The position numbers and the translations under genes are program-made. Positions 53,585 through 63,069 of a stretch of DNA of 64,000 nt are shown one piece after another (position 1 is the stretch's first letter; each line of letters opens with the position of its first letter). Where the stretch lies: contig NZ_BMJM01000004.1 of assembly GCF_014643455.1 (NCBI RefSeq), forward strand, positions 248,001-312,000, written 5' to 3'. Source of the stretch: Sandarakinorhabdus glacialis. Its GTDB lineage: Bacteria > Pseudomonadota > Alphaproteobacteria > Sphingomonadales > Sphingomonadaceae. The notes under the pieces are model-generated. The model was not told where the DNA came from and did not search any database. It saw nothing but the letters and a program-made list of their open reading frames with translations.

Positions 53585-54987
53585 CCGGTGCTGATAGACC
53601 TCGCCGGGCCGGGGGTCGACTCCCCAGCCTCTTCGCCGCCAGCCTCTTCCCCCCAAGACGTCCGCACCATCGCCGTCACCGACGCCAGGCCATATGCGAC
53701 CAGCGCCGTGCCGATCAGCGCGAAGATCGTCCACAGCGGCGCATCGGTCGACACCAGCCACCAGCCGCCGATCGCGACGACCGCCAGCCGCAACGTCCCC
53801 GCCAGCACCATGCCGCCGACCCGCCCCGCCGGCATCGACGAGAAATACAGGCAGATGCCCGCCCCGAAAAACCCATAGGCCGGCCCGACCCAGCGAAAAT
53901 ACTGCGAGGTCGTCGCCAGCGTCGCCGGATCGCTGGTGAACATCGTCGCCCACAGGCCCGGGAAGATCGCCAGCACGACGCCGATCGTCGCCAGCCCGCC
54001 GCTGGCCACGCCCGCGGCGATCCACGCCACCCGCCGCGCCCGCGCCACCATGCCGGCACCGATCGCGGTGCCGACCAGCGGCACCGACGCGACCCCGATC
54101 GCAAACGAGATCGGCGTCAGCAGGAATTCCAGCCGCACGCCGATGCCGAACCCGGCCAGCGCTGTCGGGCCGAACTTGGCGACCAGACCGTTGAGGATGA
54201 CGATCGTCGCCACCACTTGCAGCGGCGAGATGCACGCCGTGCCGCCGACCCTCAATATGTCGGCGAAATACCGCCACTCCAGCGGCACCGAGACCAGCCG
54301 CACCCGGGCACGGCCCGACCGCAGGTAGAAATACAGGAACAACGCCCCCAGCGACGCCGCCACGACCTGGCCCGCCGCCACGCCGGGCATGCCGAGCCGC
54401 GGAATCGGCCCGAGCCCGAGCCCGAGCACGCCGCCGATTGCCACCTGCGCCATCGCCATCACCAGCAGGGTCACCGATGGCACCCCCATGTTGCCGGCGC
54501 CGCGCAGCACCGACGCGAACAGATTGACCAGCCACACCCCGATCGACCCGGCGAACGCCACGCTGGCGAACGCCGCCGCCTGTTGCAGCGCCTCGCCGCG
54601 CCCGCCGATCGCCGCCAGCAACGTCGGCGCCAGCGTCAGCATCAACACCGTCGTGCACCCGCCGATGATGATGCCGATCCACATCGTGTGCACCGCCAGG
54701 ATATTGGCCTTGTCGGTATCGCCGGCCCCGAGTGCCCGCGCGATCGCGCCCGAAACGCCGCCGCCCATCGCGCCCGCCGACAGCATCATCTGGAGCATCA
54801 CCAGCGGAAACACGAGCGCCATGCCAGCCAGTGCCGGCACGCCGAGCGCGCCGACATACGCCGTCTCGGCCACCGCCGCGACCGACCCGGCCAGCATCGC
54901 CCCCATGTTGGGCAGCGCAAAGCGCAGCAGCACCGGCAGGATGGGTCCCGACAAAAGCGGGTTGCCGGCCGGGCCGGGCGCCTGCAT
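53581..54987 (-). CDS. MATE family efflux transporter
   Basis: A 468-residue inner-membrane antiporter with about 12 helices. The N-terminus, [48 protein letters not shown], matches MATE helix 1-2. Two six-helix halves follow, with the [26 protein letters not shown] joining region. The C-terminal tail ([19 protein letters not shown]) is charged and cytoplasmic. ATG 54987 starts [17 protein letters not shown] 55011 is an alternative. It leads the MATE-tsaD-gpsA operon with a 4-base overlap, and is divergent from hemC across a 280-base spacer that holds no gene. Confidence 0.9.
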   Translation of the reverse strand: MQAPGPAGNPLLSGPILPVLLRFALPNMGAMLAGSVAAVAETAYVGALGVPALAGMALVFPLVMLQMMLSAGAMGGGVSGAIARALGAGDTDKANILAVHTMWIGIIIGGCTTVLMLTLAPTLLAAIGGRGEALQQAAAFASVAFAGSIGVWLVNLFASVLRGAGNMGVPSVTLLVMAMAQVAIGGVLGLGLGPIPRLGMPGVAAGQVVAASLGALFLYFYLRSGRARVRLVSVPLEWRYFADILRVGGTACISPLQVVATIVILNGLVAKFGPTALAGFGIGVRLEFLLTPISFAIGVASVPLVGTAIGAGMVARARRVAWIAAGVASGGLATIGVVLAIFPGLWATMFTSDPATLATTSQYFRWVGPAYGFFGAGICLYFSSMPAGRVGGMVLAGTLRLAVVAIGGWWLVSTDAPLWTIFALIGTALVAYGLASVTAMVRTSWGEEAGGEEAGESTPGPARSISTG

Positions 54988-55267
54988 CAAAATCTCGCCG
55001 CCATCCGCCACATCAAATCCAATTCGCCGTCGCTGCAGCTTTGCGCCGCCGGAAATCAGACGACAAGCTCGCCAAAACGGAGCCGCGCATAGAAAAACCA
55101 TCCGGCGGCGCCGGCTAAAATCGATCCGGCAAAGGCCCGTCGCCGCCAACAGGCCGCCGCCTTGCCTCGAAACACCCCGCCGAATACCCCGGACTTCCCG
55201 TTCGCGGGTGCAAACGACCCGGCCGCCCGCCCTTGCCAAGCCCGAGATACCCTCTAACAAGCGCCCG

Positions 55268-56197
55268 ATGACGGCTCCAGCTCCCGCTTCATTCAAGCTC
55301 GGCACCCGCGGCTCGCCGCTCGCCCTCGTCCAGGCCCGCCTCGTCGCCGCCGCCCTCACCGCCGCCCATGGCTGGGGCCCGGAGGTGGCCCAGATCGTCG
55401 CCATCACCACCACCGGCGACCGCGTCCAGGACCGCCCGCTCGCCGAAATCGGCGGCAAGGCCTTGTGGACAAAGGAACTCGACGCCGCGCTCATCGACGG
55501 CCGCATCGATTGCGGCGTCCATTCGATGAAGGATGTCGAGACCCAATTACGCGACGGCATCGCCCTTCTCGCCATGCTGCCCCGCGCCGACGTTCGCGAA
55601 CGCCTGATCGGCGCCGAAAGCATCGACGCCCTGCCACACGGCGCCCGCGTCGGCACCTCCAGTCCCCGCCGCACCGCCCAGCTCCTGTCGCTCCGCCCCG
55701 ACCTGCGCACCGAAACCATCCGCGGCAACGTTGCCACCCGCCTCGCCAAGGTCGGCAGCGGCGAACTCGACGCCACTATCCTCGCCGCCGCGGGCCTCGA
55801 TCGCCTCGGCTATGCCGACGGCGCCACCCTTTCCATCGACGTCATGCTCCCCGCCAGCGCCCAGGGGGCCATCGGCATTACCGCCCGCGAAGGCGACTGG
55901 ACGACCGCGCCGCTACTGGCGGCGATCAACGATATCAATACCTTCTCCGCCGTCAGCCTCGAGCGCGGCTTTCTCGGCGGGCTCGGCGGATCATGCCACA
56001 GCCCAGTCGCGGCGCTCGCCACGATCGCCGGTGGCCGGGTCTATTTCCGCGCCGAGATCATGACCGAGGACGGCACCGAGATCGAACAAGGCGGCTTCGA
56101 ATCGACTCTTGAAGACGCTCCGGCGCTCGTCGCCGCACTGGCCGCCGACATGCTGGCAGACGCCAGCCCGGCGCTGCGATCGCTTTTTTCGGCCTGA
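55268..56197 (+). CDS. hemC: Hydroxymethylbilane synthase (porphobilinogen deaminase)
   Basis: Polymerises four porphobilinogen units into hydroxymethylbilane for haem synthesis, 309 residues. Motifs are FKLGTRGSPLALVQARLV, LWTKELDAALIDGRIDCGVHSMKDVET, GTSSPRRTAQLLSLRPDL, IRGNVATRLAKVGSGELDATILAAAGLDRLG and the GGLGGSCHSPVAAL segment, whose Cys carries the dipyrromethane cofactor. ATG 55268 is preceded by GCGCCCG only, but the family start is here. Its stop overlaps the hemD start (TGATG). hemC-hemD-mic60 form one operon, divergent from the MATE-tsaD-gpsA operon, a conserved alphaproteobacterial layout. Confidence 0.96.
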   Translation: MTAPAPASFKLGTRGSPLALVQARLVAAALTAAHGWGPEVAQIVAITTTGDRVQDRPLAEIGGKALWTKELDAALIDGRIDCGVHSMKDVETQLRDGIALLAMLPRADVRERLIGAESIDALPHGARVGTSSPRRTAQLLSLRPDLRTETIRGNVATRLAKVGSGELDATILAAAGLDRLGYADGATLSIDVMLPASAQGAIGITAREGDWTTAPLLAAINDINTFSAVSLERGFLGGLGGSCHSPVAALATIAGGRVYFRAEIMTEDGTEIEQGGFESTLEDAPALVAALAADMLADASPALRSLFSA

Positions 56198-56874
56198 TGC
56201 GGATTCTCGTTACCCGGCCACTGCCCGGCGGCGAAAGGAGCGCCGCTCGCCTGCAAGCCCATGGTCATAAAGCGCAATTATCACCACTGCTGGCCACCGA
56301 AGCCGTCGCCTGGGCACCCCCCGAGACGGCGCACGCCGCCATCATGCTGACCAGCGCCGCCGCTGCGCGCCTCGCCGGACCAACTGCCGTCGCCTACCAT
56401 GCGCTGCCGGTTTACACCGTCGGCGCCGCCACCGCCGCGGCCGCCCGCACCGCCGGGTTTATCGATATCCGCGATGGCGGCGGCACCGTGTTTTCGCTGT
56501 TGAAAACAGCCGCGGCCAATGGCTTGACCGACATCCTCCACCTCGCCGGCGCGCACCGCACCCCCGCCGAAGTGCCCCCCGGGCTCACTGTTGAAACCCT
56601 GGTCGTCTATCACGCCCGGCTAATGCCGCTGTCGGTGACCCCCGATGCCGACTGGGTCCTACTCTACAGCCCCCGCACCGCTGCGCATTTCGCCGCCGAA
56701 TGCGACCGCCTCGGCTTCCCCCGCGCAGCCATCGCCATCGCCGCGGTCAGCGAGGCTGTCGGCGCCGCCGCCGGCTCCGGCTGGCGGGCCGTCGCCCTCG
56801 CCGGGCACCCCGCCGAAGAGGCACTGCTGGCGGCAATCGGCGCGACGTGCCAAAAGGCGGCGACCAACCCCTGA
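56197..56874 (+). CDS. hemD: Uroporphyrinogen-III synthase
   Basis: Cyclises hydroxymethylbilane to uroporphyrinogen III with ring-D inversion, 225 residues. HemD is poorly conserved, so the call rests on operon position plus the two-lobe pattern: RILVTRPLPGGERSAARLQAHGH at the N-terminus, IMLTSAAAARLAG, TVGAATAAAARTAGF, ILHLAGAHRTPAEVP and WVLLYSPRTAAHFAAECDRLG, and a C-terminal ALAGHPAEEALLAAI. ATG 56197 shares one base with the hemC stop. mic60 begins 9 bases after its end. Confidence 0.9.
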   Translation: MRILVTRPLPGGERSAARLQAHGHKAQLSPLLATEAVAWAPPETAHAAIMLTSAAAARLAGPTAVAYHALPVYTVGAATAAAARTAGFIDIRDGGGTVFSLLKTAAANGLTDILHLAGAHRTPAEVPPGLTVETLVVYHARLMPLSVTPDADWVLLYSPRTAAHFAAECDRLGFPRAAIAIAAVSEAVGAAAGSGWRAVALAGHPAEEALLAAIGATCQKAATNP

Positions 56875-56883
56875 GGGACTTTC

Positions 56884-57900
56884 ATGGACGCGCCTTTCGA
56901 TCGCGGCGAAGTCGATCGCGCCAGCCTGGACGCGACCGAACGGCTGCGCGCCCGGCTTTCCGGCCGACCGTTGGCGCCCGAAAAACGACCCGGCCGCAGT
57001 ATCTTGCCGTGGGTCATTGCTTCGTTGCTGTTCGTTTTCCTCGCCGGCCTGATCGCCAACCCGTGGTTCGAGCGCAGCGTCCGCAGCCGGCTGCCGTTTG
57101 CCGGCGTCGCGGTCGTCGAACCTGCCGCCGAAGCCGAAGTCGCCGCCCTCGAGCAACGCCTGCGCCAACTCGAGGCCCGCACCGGACCGGCGGATGCACC
57201 GGTGCCCGTCGAGCGCCTCGCCCGCACCGAAGCCCAAATCGAAACCGGCGCCGACCAACTGGCGCGCGAGGCCGAGCGCATCGACGGGCTGACCGGCGAC
57301 GTTGCCGGCCTTGCCGCGCGCCTGGACGCCGACCGCGAGCGTGCCGAAGTGGCGACGGCGACCGCCAACGCCGCCGCCAGCCGCGCGCAGGCCATGCTTG
57401 TCCTGGTCATCGCGCGCCGCACGGTCGACGCCGGGCGTCCGTTCGGCACGCTCGACCCGGCGCTGCGCCGTTCGTTCGAGGACCGCTATCCAGACGCCGT
57501 CAAGGCCATCACCGCGCTCGGTGCGGCGCCCGTCAGCCTGGCCATCTTGCGCAGCGATTTCAACGCGATGCGCCCGGCGATCGGGGCGGCGCCGATCGCG
57601 CCGCCGCGGCAGACCTGGTGGGACGCGCTGACCGGCACCATCAGCTCGGCGGTGTCGCGTCCTGCCGACAGCGCCGTCGCCGCTGCACCCGATGCTGCCG
57701 CTGCGGCGCTCGCCCGCGGCGATATTGCCGGTGCCGCAGCGCAACTTCGCCGCCTGCCTTCGCCGCGTCCAGCTGCGCTGAGCAACTGGCTGGCCGCCTA
57801 TGATCGCTTGCAGGCCGGGTCACAGGCACTGGCCATGCTCGAAGCCGCGATGGTCCTGCCGCCGCCCGAGCCAATCACCGAAGCGCCGCCTGCGCGCTGA
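56884..57900 (+). CDS. Mic60/mitofilin-like membrane protein of the hem operon
   Basis: A 338-residue inner-membrane protein. One transmembrane segment (about residues 43-60, ILPWVIASLLFVFLAGLIA), then a long periplasmic coiled coil (about 80-190, rich in Ala, Glu and Arg; EVAALEQRLRQLEARTG, ERLARTEAQIETGADQLARE), and a C-terminal mitofilin-like domain: FNAMRPAIGAAPIAPPRQTW, ARGDIAGAAAQLRRLPSPRPAALSNWLAAYDRLQ. Alphaproteobacterial Mic60 homologues lie downstream of hemD and shape the inner membrane, like mitochondrial Mic60 at crista junctions. Regulation follows the hem operon. Its stop is one base from that of the convergent yggS. Confidence 0.85.
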   Translation: MDAPFDRGEVDRASLDATERLRARLSGRPLAPEKRPGRSILPWVIASLLFVFLAGLIANPWFERSVRSRLPFAGVAVVEPAAEAEVAALEQRLRQLEARTGPADAPVPVERLARTEAQIETGADQLAREAERIDGLTGDVAGLAARLDADRERAEVATATANAAASRAQAMLVLVIARRTVDAGRPFGTLDPALRRSFEDRYPDAVKAITALGAAPVSLAILRSDFNAMRPAIGAAPIAPPRQTWWDALTGTISSAVSRPADSAVAAAPDAAAAALARGDIAGAAAQLRRLPSPRPAALSNWLAAYDRLQAGSQALAMLEAAMVLPPPEPITEAPPAR

Positions 57901-57901
57901 G

Positions 57902-58579
57902 TTACTGTCGACCGCCGAACAGCGCACTGCCGACACGAACGACAGTCGCGCCCAGCATGACGGCCGTCTCATAGTCGCCCGACATGCCCATGCTGAGGCC
58001 GCCAACACCATGATCACGCGCCAGTTTTTGTAATAGTGCAAAAAAGGGCGCCGCTTCGGTATCGGCAGGCGGCACGCACATCAATCCGGCGATCGGCAAC
58101 CGCTCGGTGCGTGCCAGCGCCAGCAGCCCGGACAGGTCACCGATCGCGCAACCGCCCTTTTGCGGCTCGGCGCCGATATTGACCTGGATGAAACAGTCCG
58201 GCGCCTTGCCCGCCGCCGCGATGCCGCGTCCGAGCGCCGTTACCAGTGACGGCCGGTCGACCGAATGGATGACATCGAACAAGGCGATCGCTTCGGCGGC
58301 CTTGTTCGACTGCAATTGCCCGACGAGATGCAGCCGCAAGCCGGAGGTCGCCGCCCGCAGGCCCGGCCATTTGTCCTGCGCCTCGGCAACGCGATTTTCG
58401 CCGAAGCTGCGCTGCCCGGCGGCAATAAGCGGCGAAATCGCCTCGGCCGGCCAGGTCTTGCTGACCGCGACAAGCTCGATATCGGCAACTGCGCGACCGG
58501 AATTTCGCGCTGTACGCCCAATGGTTTCGTGAACCGTGCCCAGCCGATCGGCGGCGCTGTCGGCAATACTATCCGTCAT
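57902..58579 (-). CDS. YggS family PLP homeostasis protein
   Basis: Pyridoxal phosphate-binding, non-catalytic PLP homeostasis protein (PLPBP/YggS), 225 residues, single-domain TIM barrel. Motifs are ELVAVSKTWPAEAI with the PLP-binding Lys, SFGENRVAEAQDKW, LHLVGQLQSNKAAEA, VNIGAEPQKGGCA, LMCVPPAD and LSMGMSGDYETAVMLGATVVRVGSALFG. It controls free PLP levels and affects amino acid and keto-acid metabolism. ATG 58579. It is 5 bases downstream of the gene at 58585 on the same strand, so the two are likely co-transcribed. Confidence 0.92.
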   Translation of the reverse strand: MTDSIADSAADRLGTVHETIGRTARNSGRAVADIELVAVSKTWPAEAISPLIAAGQRSFGENRVAEAQDKWPGLRAATSGLRLHLVGQLQSNKAAEAIALFDVIHSVDRPSLVTALGRGIAAAGKAPDCFIQVNIGAEPQKGGCAIGDLSGLLALARTERLPIAGLMCVPPADTEAAPFFALLQKLARDHGVGGLSMGMSGDYETAVMLGATVVRVGSALFGGRQ

Positions 58580-58584
58580 TGCGC

Positions 58585-59373
58585 TCAGAAAGCGAAGTTG
58601 GTGCCGAAATACACCGACCGGTCGGCGGCGTCGATGTCGAGCAGCGATGGCACCGTCGGCGCCAGCTTGTAACGCACGCCGCCCGTCACCGAAAGCCGCG
58701 GCGCCACCGAATAGGCGCCCTCGAGCTCGACCGAATAACGCCGCTCGATCGGCGCAAACGACAGCAGCTGACTTTCCTCGGCAATGCCCTGGAGGCTCGT
58801 CTGCCAGTTGCGACCGCGATAGCTGACGCCAATATCGACGGCTTCGCGGCGACCCGCCAGCAACGCCGTCGGCGCCGGTTCGGCACGGCTGAAACCGGTG
58901 TTGATGGCAAAGCCCTTCCAGGCCACCGTCAGGTCGACGTCATACGCCGTCGGCAAGGCGGCCAGGGTCTCGGTCGGCACGACAGCACGCGAACGATCGG
59001 GGGTCGCCGCCGTCATCCGGGTGTTGACGCCGAGCGACAGTGCCTTGCGGTTGTCGCTTTGCCCCGATGGCGTGAACCGGAACGCGCGTTCGACCGTCTG
59101 CAAGCGCGCGCTCGATGCACCGGTGCCGGCCGCCGTGAAACTGAACTTCGATGCGTCGCTGACCGGCGACTGGAACGGCGTGACCGGGGTTTCGAAGCTG
59201 AAGCGCTGCTTGACCGGCTTCGTGGGGGCCTTGGTCGTGCCGGCCGCGAGCACGGGCATCGCCGCCAGCGAAGCCGCCGCGAAGGACGCAAGCAGGCGCA
59301 CGCCGACAGCCGGAAATATCCGGCTGATGGTAATGGCGCGTGTGTCCCCGCGCGACTCGCCTGCCCCTATCAT
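58585..59373 (-). CDS. Predicted outer-membrane beta-barrel protein of unknown function
   Basis: A 262-residue exported protein with no recognised family. The first 44 residues include a positively charged start and hydrophobic core (LLASFAAASLAAMPVLAAG), a signal peptide. The rest alternates hydrophobic and polar residues as in beta strands (KALSLGVNTRMTAAT, YDVDLTVAWKGFAINTGFSR, EAVDIGVSYRGRNWQTSLQG, YSVELEGAYSVAPRLSVTGGVRYKL) and ends VYFGTNFAF. The terminal Phe is typical of outer-membrane barrels recognised by BamA. It is followed by yggS after 5 bases. A porin or channel role is only inferred. Confidence 0.72.
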   Translation of the reverse strand: MIGAGESRGDTRAITISRIFPAVGVRLLASFAAASLAAMPVLAAGTTKAPTKPVKQRFSFETPVTPFQSPVSDASKFSFTAAGTGASSARLQTVERAFRFTPSGQSDNRKALSLGVNTRMTAATPDRSRAVVPTETLAALPTAYDVDLTVAWKGFAINTGFSRAEPAPTALLAGRREAVDIGVSYRGRNWQTSLQGIAEESQLLSFAPIERRYSVELEGAYSVAPRLSVTGGVRYKLAPTVPSLLDIDAADRSVYFGTNFAF

Positions 59374-59575
59374 CGTTTCATCCTATCAGCCCGCAATCGC
59401 CGCGCCCAGATATTAACGACCACCCGGCCGGCATCTCCCGGAATATTTCGGGGCACTGTGATTAGATTCCCACAATCGAGCCGCAAACCGGGGCTTTCAC
59501 GCCCGTTCGACAAGGCTTGGCGCATTGGCTTTGCCGCGCCTATAAGCGCCGCAACATTGTTTGGAAGGTTCGCCT

Positions 59576-60013
59576 GTGCGTCGCGTCGCTATTATCTTGG
59601 TTGGTCTGACGTTGATGGCCCCGCTCGCGGCTTGCGGCGGCAAGGACAAGCCGCAGCCCGGCACGGCCGAGGCACCGGCCCGGCTGACGACGATCGGCGT
59701 TAACGCCTATCTGTGGCGCGCTTCGCTCGACACAATCGGATTCATGCCGTTGTCGCAGGTCGATTCCAACGGCGGCGTCATCATCACCGATTGGTACGCC
59801 ACCCAGCAAAGCCCCAATGAGCGCGTCAAGGTGACGGTTGCCATCCTCGACACCGACCTGCGTTCCGACGCCATCAAGGTGACCGCCATCCGCCAAACTC
59901 TCGCCGGCAGCGGCTGGATCGATGCGCCGGTGCGCGCCGGCACCGTGCAAAAGCTCGAGGAAACCATCCTGACCCGCGCCCGCGACCTGCGCCGCGCCCA
60001 ATTCAGCGGCTGA
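59576..60013 (+). CDS. DUF3576 lipoprotein
   Basis: A 145-residue lipoprotein. Signal sequence [20 protein letters not shown] has the lipobox with Cys20. The rest matches DUF3576: [53 protein letters not shown] and [13 protein letters not shown]. The function is unknown; it is a conserved alphaproteobacterial envelope protein. GTG 59576 has GGAAGG 8 bases upstream. It sits 10 bases ahead of leuS, so it probably shares the leuS-lptE-holA transcript. This order is common in alphaproteobacteria. Confidence 0.88.
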   Translation: MRRVAIILVGLTLMAPLAACGGKDKPQPGTAEAPARLTTIGVNAYLWRASLDTIGFMPLSQVDSNGGVIITDWYATQQSPNERVKVTVAILDTDLRSDAIKVTAIRQTLAGSGWIDAPVRAGTVQKLEETILTRARDLRRAQFSG

Positions 60014-60023
60014 TCAGCGGCCG

Positions 60024-62561
60024 ATGGCGACGCGATTCGATCACAAGGGCGCCGAAACGCGCTGGCAACAGGCATGGGACACCGCCGGCAGCTTCGTCGC
60101 CGACGATGCCAGCCGCAGGCCCAAGGCCTATGTGCTGGAGATGTTTCCCTATCCATCGGGACGCATCCACACCGGCCATGTCCGCAACTACACGATGGGC
60201 GATGTCATCGCGCGCACTCGCCGCGCCCAGGGTTTCGAAGTCCTTCACCCGATGGGCTGGGACGCCTTTGGCATGCCCGCCGAAAACGCCGCCATCGAGC
60301 GCGGCATCCACCCCGGCGGCTGGACGCGCGACAATATCGCGGCGATGCGCGCCCAGCTGAAGCGTCTCGGTTTCGCCTTCGACTGGAGCCGCGAGCTCGC
60401 CACCTGCGAGCCCGAATATTACGGCCAGGAACAGGCGCTGTTCCTCGACCTCCTCGCCGCCGGTCTGGTCTATCGCAAGGAATCAGCGGTCAACTGGGAC
60501 CCGGTCGACATGACCGTGCTTGCCAATGAACAGGTCATCGACGGTCGCGGCTGGCGCTCGGGTGCCGTCGTCGAACGCCGCCGGCTGAGCCAATGGTTCC
60601 TGCGCATCACCGATTTCGCCGACGACCTGCTCACCGGCCTCGACGCGCTCGAGAACTGGCCCGAAAAAGTTCGCCTGATGCAGGAAAACTGGATCGGCAA
60701 GTCGCAGGGCATGCGCTTCACCTTTGCGGTAGCCCACTCCGAGACACGGTTCGACGTCTTCACGACGCGTCCCGACACGCTGTTCGGCGCCAGTTTCGCA
60801 GCGCTGGCGCCCGATCACCCGATCAGTCAGTCGCTGGCCGAGAACAACCCGGCGCTGGCCGCCTTCATCGCCGAATGCCGCGCCGGTGGCACCTCGACCG
60901 CCGACATCGAGGGCCAGGAGAAAAAGGGCTTCGACACCGGGCTCAGCGTCATTCACCCGCTCGACCCGACCATCCGCCTGCCGGTGTTCGTCGCCAATTT
61001 CGTGCTGATGGACTATGGCACCGGCGCCATCTTCGGCTGCCCGGCGCACGACCAGCGCGACCTTGATTTCGCTCGCAAATATGCGCTGCCGGTGATGCGC
61101 GTCGTCGCCCCGGAAGGCGAGGCCGACACGCCGATCCAGGCCGAGGCCTATACCGGCCCGGGCACGCTGATCAACTCGCGCTTCCTCGATGGCATGACCA
61201 TCGATGCCGGCAAGTCGGCAGTCATCGCGCGCGCCGAAGCCGAAGGCTGGGGGCAGGGCACCATTGTCTGGCGGCTGCGCGACTGGGGCGTATCGCGCCA
61301 ACGCTATTGGGGCACGCCGATCCCGATCATCCACTGCGACGGCTGCGGCGTCGTCCCGGTCCCGCACGACCAGCTGCCGGTCGTCCTGCCCGAAGACGTG
61401 ACCTTCGATGTGCCGGGCAACCCGCTCGATCATCATCCGACGTGGAAGCATGTCGACTGCCCGGTCTGCGGCAAGCCGGCCCGGCGCGAAACCGACACGC
61501 TCGACACGTTCGTCAATTCGTCGTGGTATTTCATCCGCTTCGCCAGCGCGCCGACGGACCAGCCATTCGATCGTGCAATCGCCGAAAAATGGCTGCCGGT
61601 CGGCCAGTATATCGGCGGCGTCGAGCACGCGATCCTGCATCTCCTTTATGCCCGGTTCTGGACCCGCGCGCTCAATCGCATCGGACGTCTTGGCGTCACC
61701 GAGCCCTTTGCCGGCCTGTTCACCCAAGGCATGGTCACTCACGAGACCTACTCGCGCGACCAAGGCGAAGGTCATGCGCCGCTGTATTTCACCCCGGAGG
61801 AAGTCGATCGCACATCGGCCGGCGCGACGCTCAAGGCCGATGGCGCGCCGGTCGAGGTCGGCCGCATCATCAAGATGTCGAAGTCGAAGAAGAACGTCGT
61901 CGACCCCGATACGATCATCGAAACTTATGGCGCCGACGCGGTGCGCTGGTTCGTCATTTCGGATTCGCCGCCGGAACGCGACCTGGCCTGGTCCGAAGCC
62001 GGCATCGACGGCGCCTGGCGCTTCGTCCAGCGCGTCTGGCGTCTGGCGGAGGATTGCGCGTCGACCGAACCTTTGGTCGGCGGGGAGCCCGATCTGAAGC
62101 TGGCGCGCATTCTGCACCGCGCTATCGCCGCGATCACCGTCGATATCGACCGGCTGCAGTTCAACAAGGCGATCGCCCGTTTGTATGAACTGGTCACCGC
62201 CATCGAACGCGCGCCGGTATCACCGACCCGTCTCGAGGCTATCCCGGTGCTGCTGCGGCTGATCTCGCCGATGACGCCGCACCTTGCCGAGGAAAGCTGG
62301 GCGCTGCTCGGCCAGCCCGGCATGGTCTGTGATGCTGCCTGGCCGGTTGCCGATCCGGCGCTGCTCATCGACGACACCGTCACCATCGCCATCCAGGTCA
62401 ACGGCAAGCTCAAGGACAGTTTCGAGACCGCCAAGGGCGCCGACCGGGGTGCGCTCGAGATTGAAGTCCTTGGTCGCGAAAAGGTCGTCCGCGCTCTCGA
62501 GGGCCGGGCGCCCAGAAAAGTCATCATCGTCCCCGACCGGCTGGTGAACCTTGTCGCCTGA
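60024..62561 (+). CDS. leuS: Leucine--tRNA ligase
   Basis: Charges tRNA-Leu, class I synthetase, 845 residues. The HIGH motif appears as [15 protein letters not shown], editing (CP1) residues span about 220-410 ([20 protein letters not shown]), and the KMSKS motif is [35 protein letters not shown] is the leucine-pocket region. The C-terminus has the leucyl-specific domain with [11 protein letters not shown]-like [15 protein letters not shown] 60024 follows the DUF3576 gene by 10 bases, and its end overlaps lptE by 11 bases. Confidence 0.97.
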   Translation: MATRFDHKGAETRWQQAWDTAGSFVADDASRRPKAYVLEMFPYPSGRIHTGHVRNYTMGDVIARTRRAQGFEVLHPMGWDAFGMPAENAAIERGIHPGGWTRDNIAAMRAQLKRLGFAFDWSRELATCEPEYYGQEQALFLDLLAAGLVYRKESAVNWDPVDMTVLANEQVIDGRGWRSGAVVERRRLSQWFLRITDFADDLLTGLDALENWPEKVRLMQENWIGKSQGMRFTFAVAHSETRFDVFTTRPDTLFGASFAALAPDHPISQSLAENNPALAAFIAECRAGGTSTADIEGQEKKGFDTGLSVIHPLDPTIRLPVFVANFVLMDYGTGAIFGCPAHDQRDLDFARKYALPVMRVVAPEGEADTPIQAEAYTGPGTLINSRFLDGMTIDAGKSAVIARAEAEGWGQGTIVWRLRDWGVSRQRYWGTPIPIIHCDGCGVVPVPHDQLPVVLPEDVTFDVPGNPLDHHPTWKHVDCPVCGKPARRETDTLDTFVNSSWYFIRFASAPTDQPFDRAIAEKWLPVGQYIGGVEHAILHLLYARFWTRALNRIGRLGVTEPFAGLFTQGMVTHETYSRDQGEGHAPLYFTPEEVDRTSAGATLKADGAPVEVGRIIKMSKSKKNVVDPDTIIETYGADAVRWFVISDSPPERDLAWSEAGIDGAWRFVQRVWRLAEDCASTEPLVGGEPDLKLARILHRAIAAITVDIDRLQFNKAIARLYELVTAIERAPVSPTRLEAIPVLLRLISPMTPHLAEESWALLGQPGMVCDAAWPVADPALLIDDTVTIAIQVNGKLKDSFETAKGADRGALEIEVLGREKVVRALEGRAPRKVIIVPDRLVNLVA

Positions 62562-63066
62562 TCGCCGCCTCCGCGCCGGACTGACTGTCCTGCTTTTGCT
62601 GGTGTTGGCGGCTTGCGGCCTCAAGCCCGTCTATTCCGGCGGCAGCAAGAGCCCCGCCGCGGTCATGTTGACCCAGGTCGAGATCGCGCCAGTCCCCGAG
62701 CGCGCCGGCTTCCTCGTCCGCCAGGCGCTCATCGATCGCTTCGGCACGCCGGTGGCCGCACCCAGCTACCGCCTCGAAATCGAGCTCGACGACCAGATCG
62801 TCGCCTTCGGCGTCCGCGGCGACAACAGCGCGGCGCGCGAACGCCGCACCCTGCGCGCTCGCTATCGCCTCGTCGATGTCGCGAGCAACGCGGTCGTGCT
62901 CGATGCCACCGCCGGCGCCGACGCCGGTATCGACCGGGTCAGCTCGAACTATGCCGTGGTTGCGGCCGAAACCACCGCGCTCGATCGCCTGTCGGTCGAC
63001 ATTGCCCGGCAGATCACTGCCCGCATCGCGCAATTTTCGCGCGTTGCTCCCGATGTGCCAAGCTGA
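62551..63066 (+). CDS. lptE: LPS-assembly lipoprotein LptE
   Basis: Outer-membrane lipoprotein partner of LptD, which inserts LPS or a glycolipid equivalent in the outer leaflet, 171 residues. Signal sequence with lipobox LVLAAC (Cys22). The mature protein has the LptE core GLKPVYSGG and alternating strands ([36 protein letters not shown]) followed by the C-terminal helix [21 protein letters not shown] 62551 overlaps the leuS end by 11 bases. In sphingomonads the cargo is a glycosphingolipid rather than LPS, so its presence alongside lptF and lptG is notable. Confidence 0.9.
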   Translation: MSPDRRLRAGLTVLLLLVLAACGLKPVYSGGSKSPAAVMLTQVEIAPVPERAGFLVRQALIDRFGTPVAAPSYRLEIELDDQIVAFGVRGDNSAARERRTLRARYRLVDVASNAVVLDATAGADAGIDRVSSNYAVVAAETTALDRLSVDIARQITARIAQFSRVAPDVPS

Positions 63067-63069
63067 CGG

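Noticed and set aside
53585-54682. In-frame upstream extension of tsaD giving 724 residues
   Set aside because: The extension is Gly/Arg/Ala-rich and overlaps the MATE gene in another frame. The family start is the GTG at 53584.
54389-55267. In-frame upstream extension of hemC giving 602 residues
   Set aside because: It reads antisense through the MATE gene and lacks protein-like sequence. The standard hemC start is 55268.
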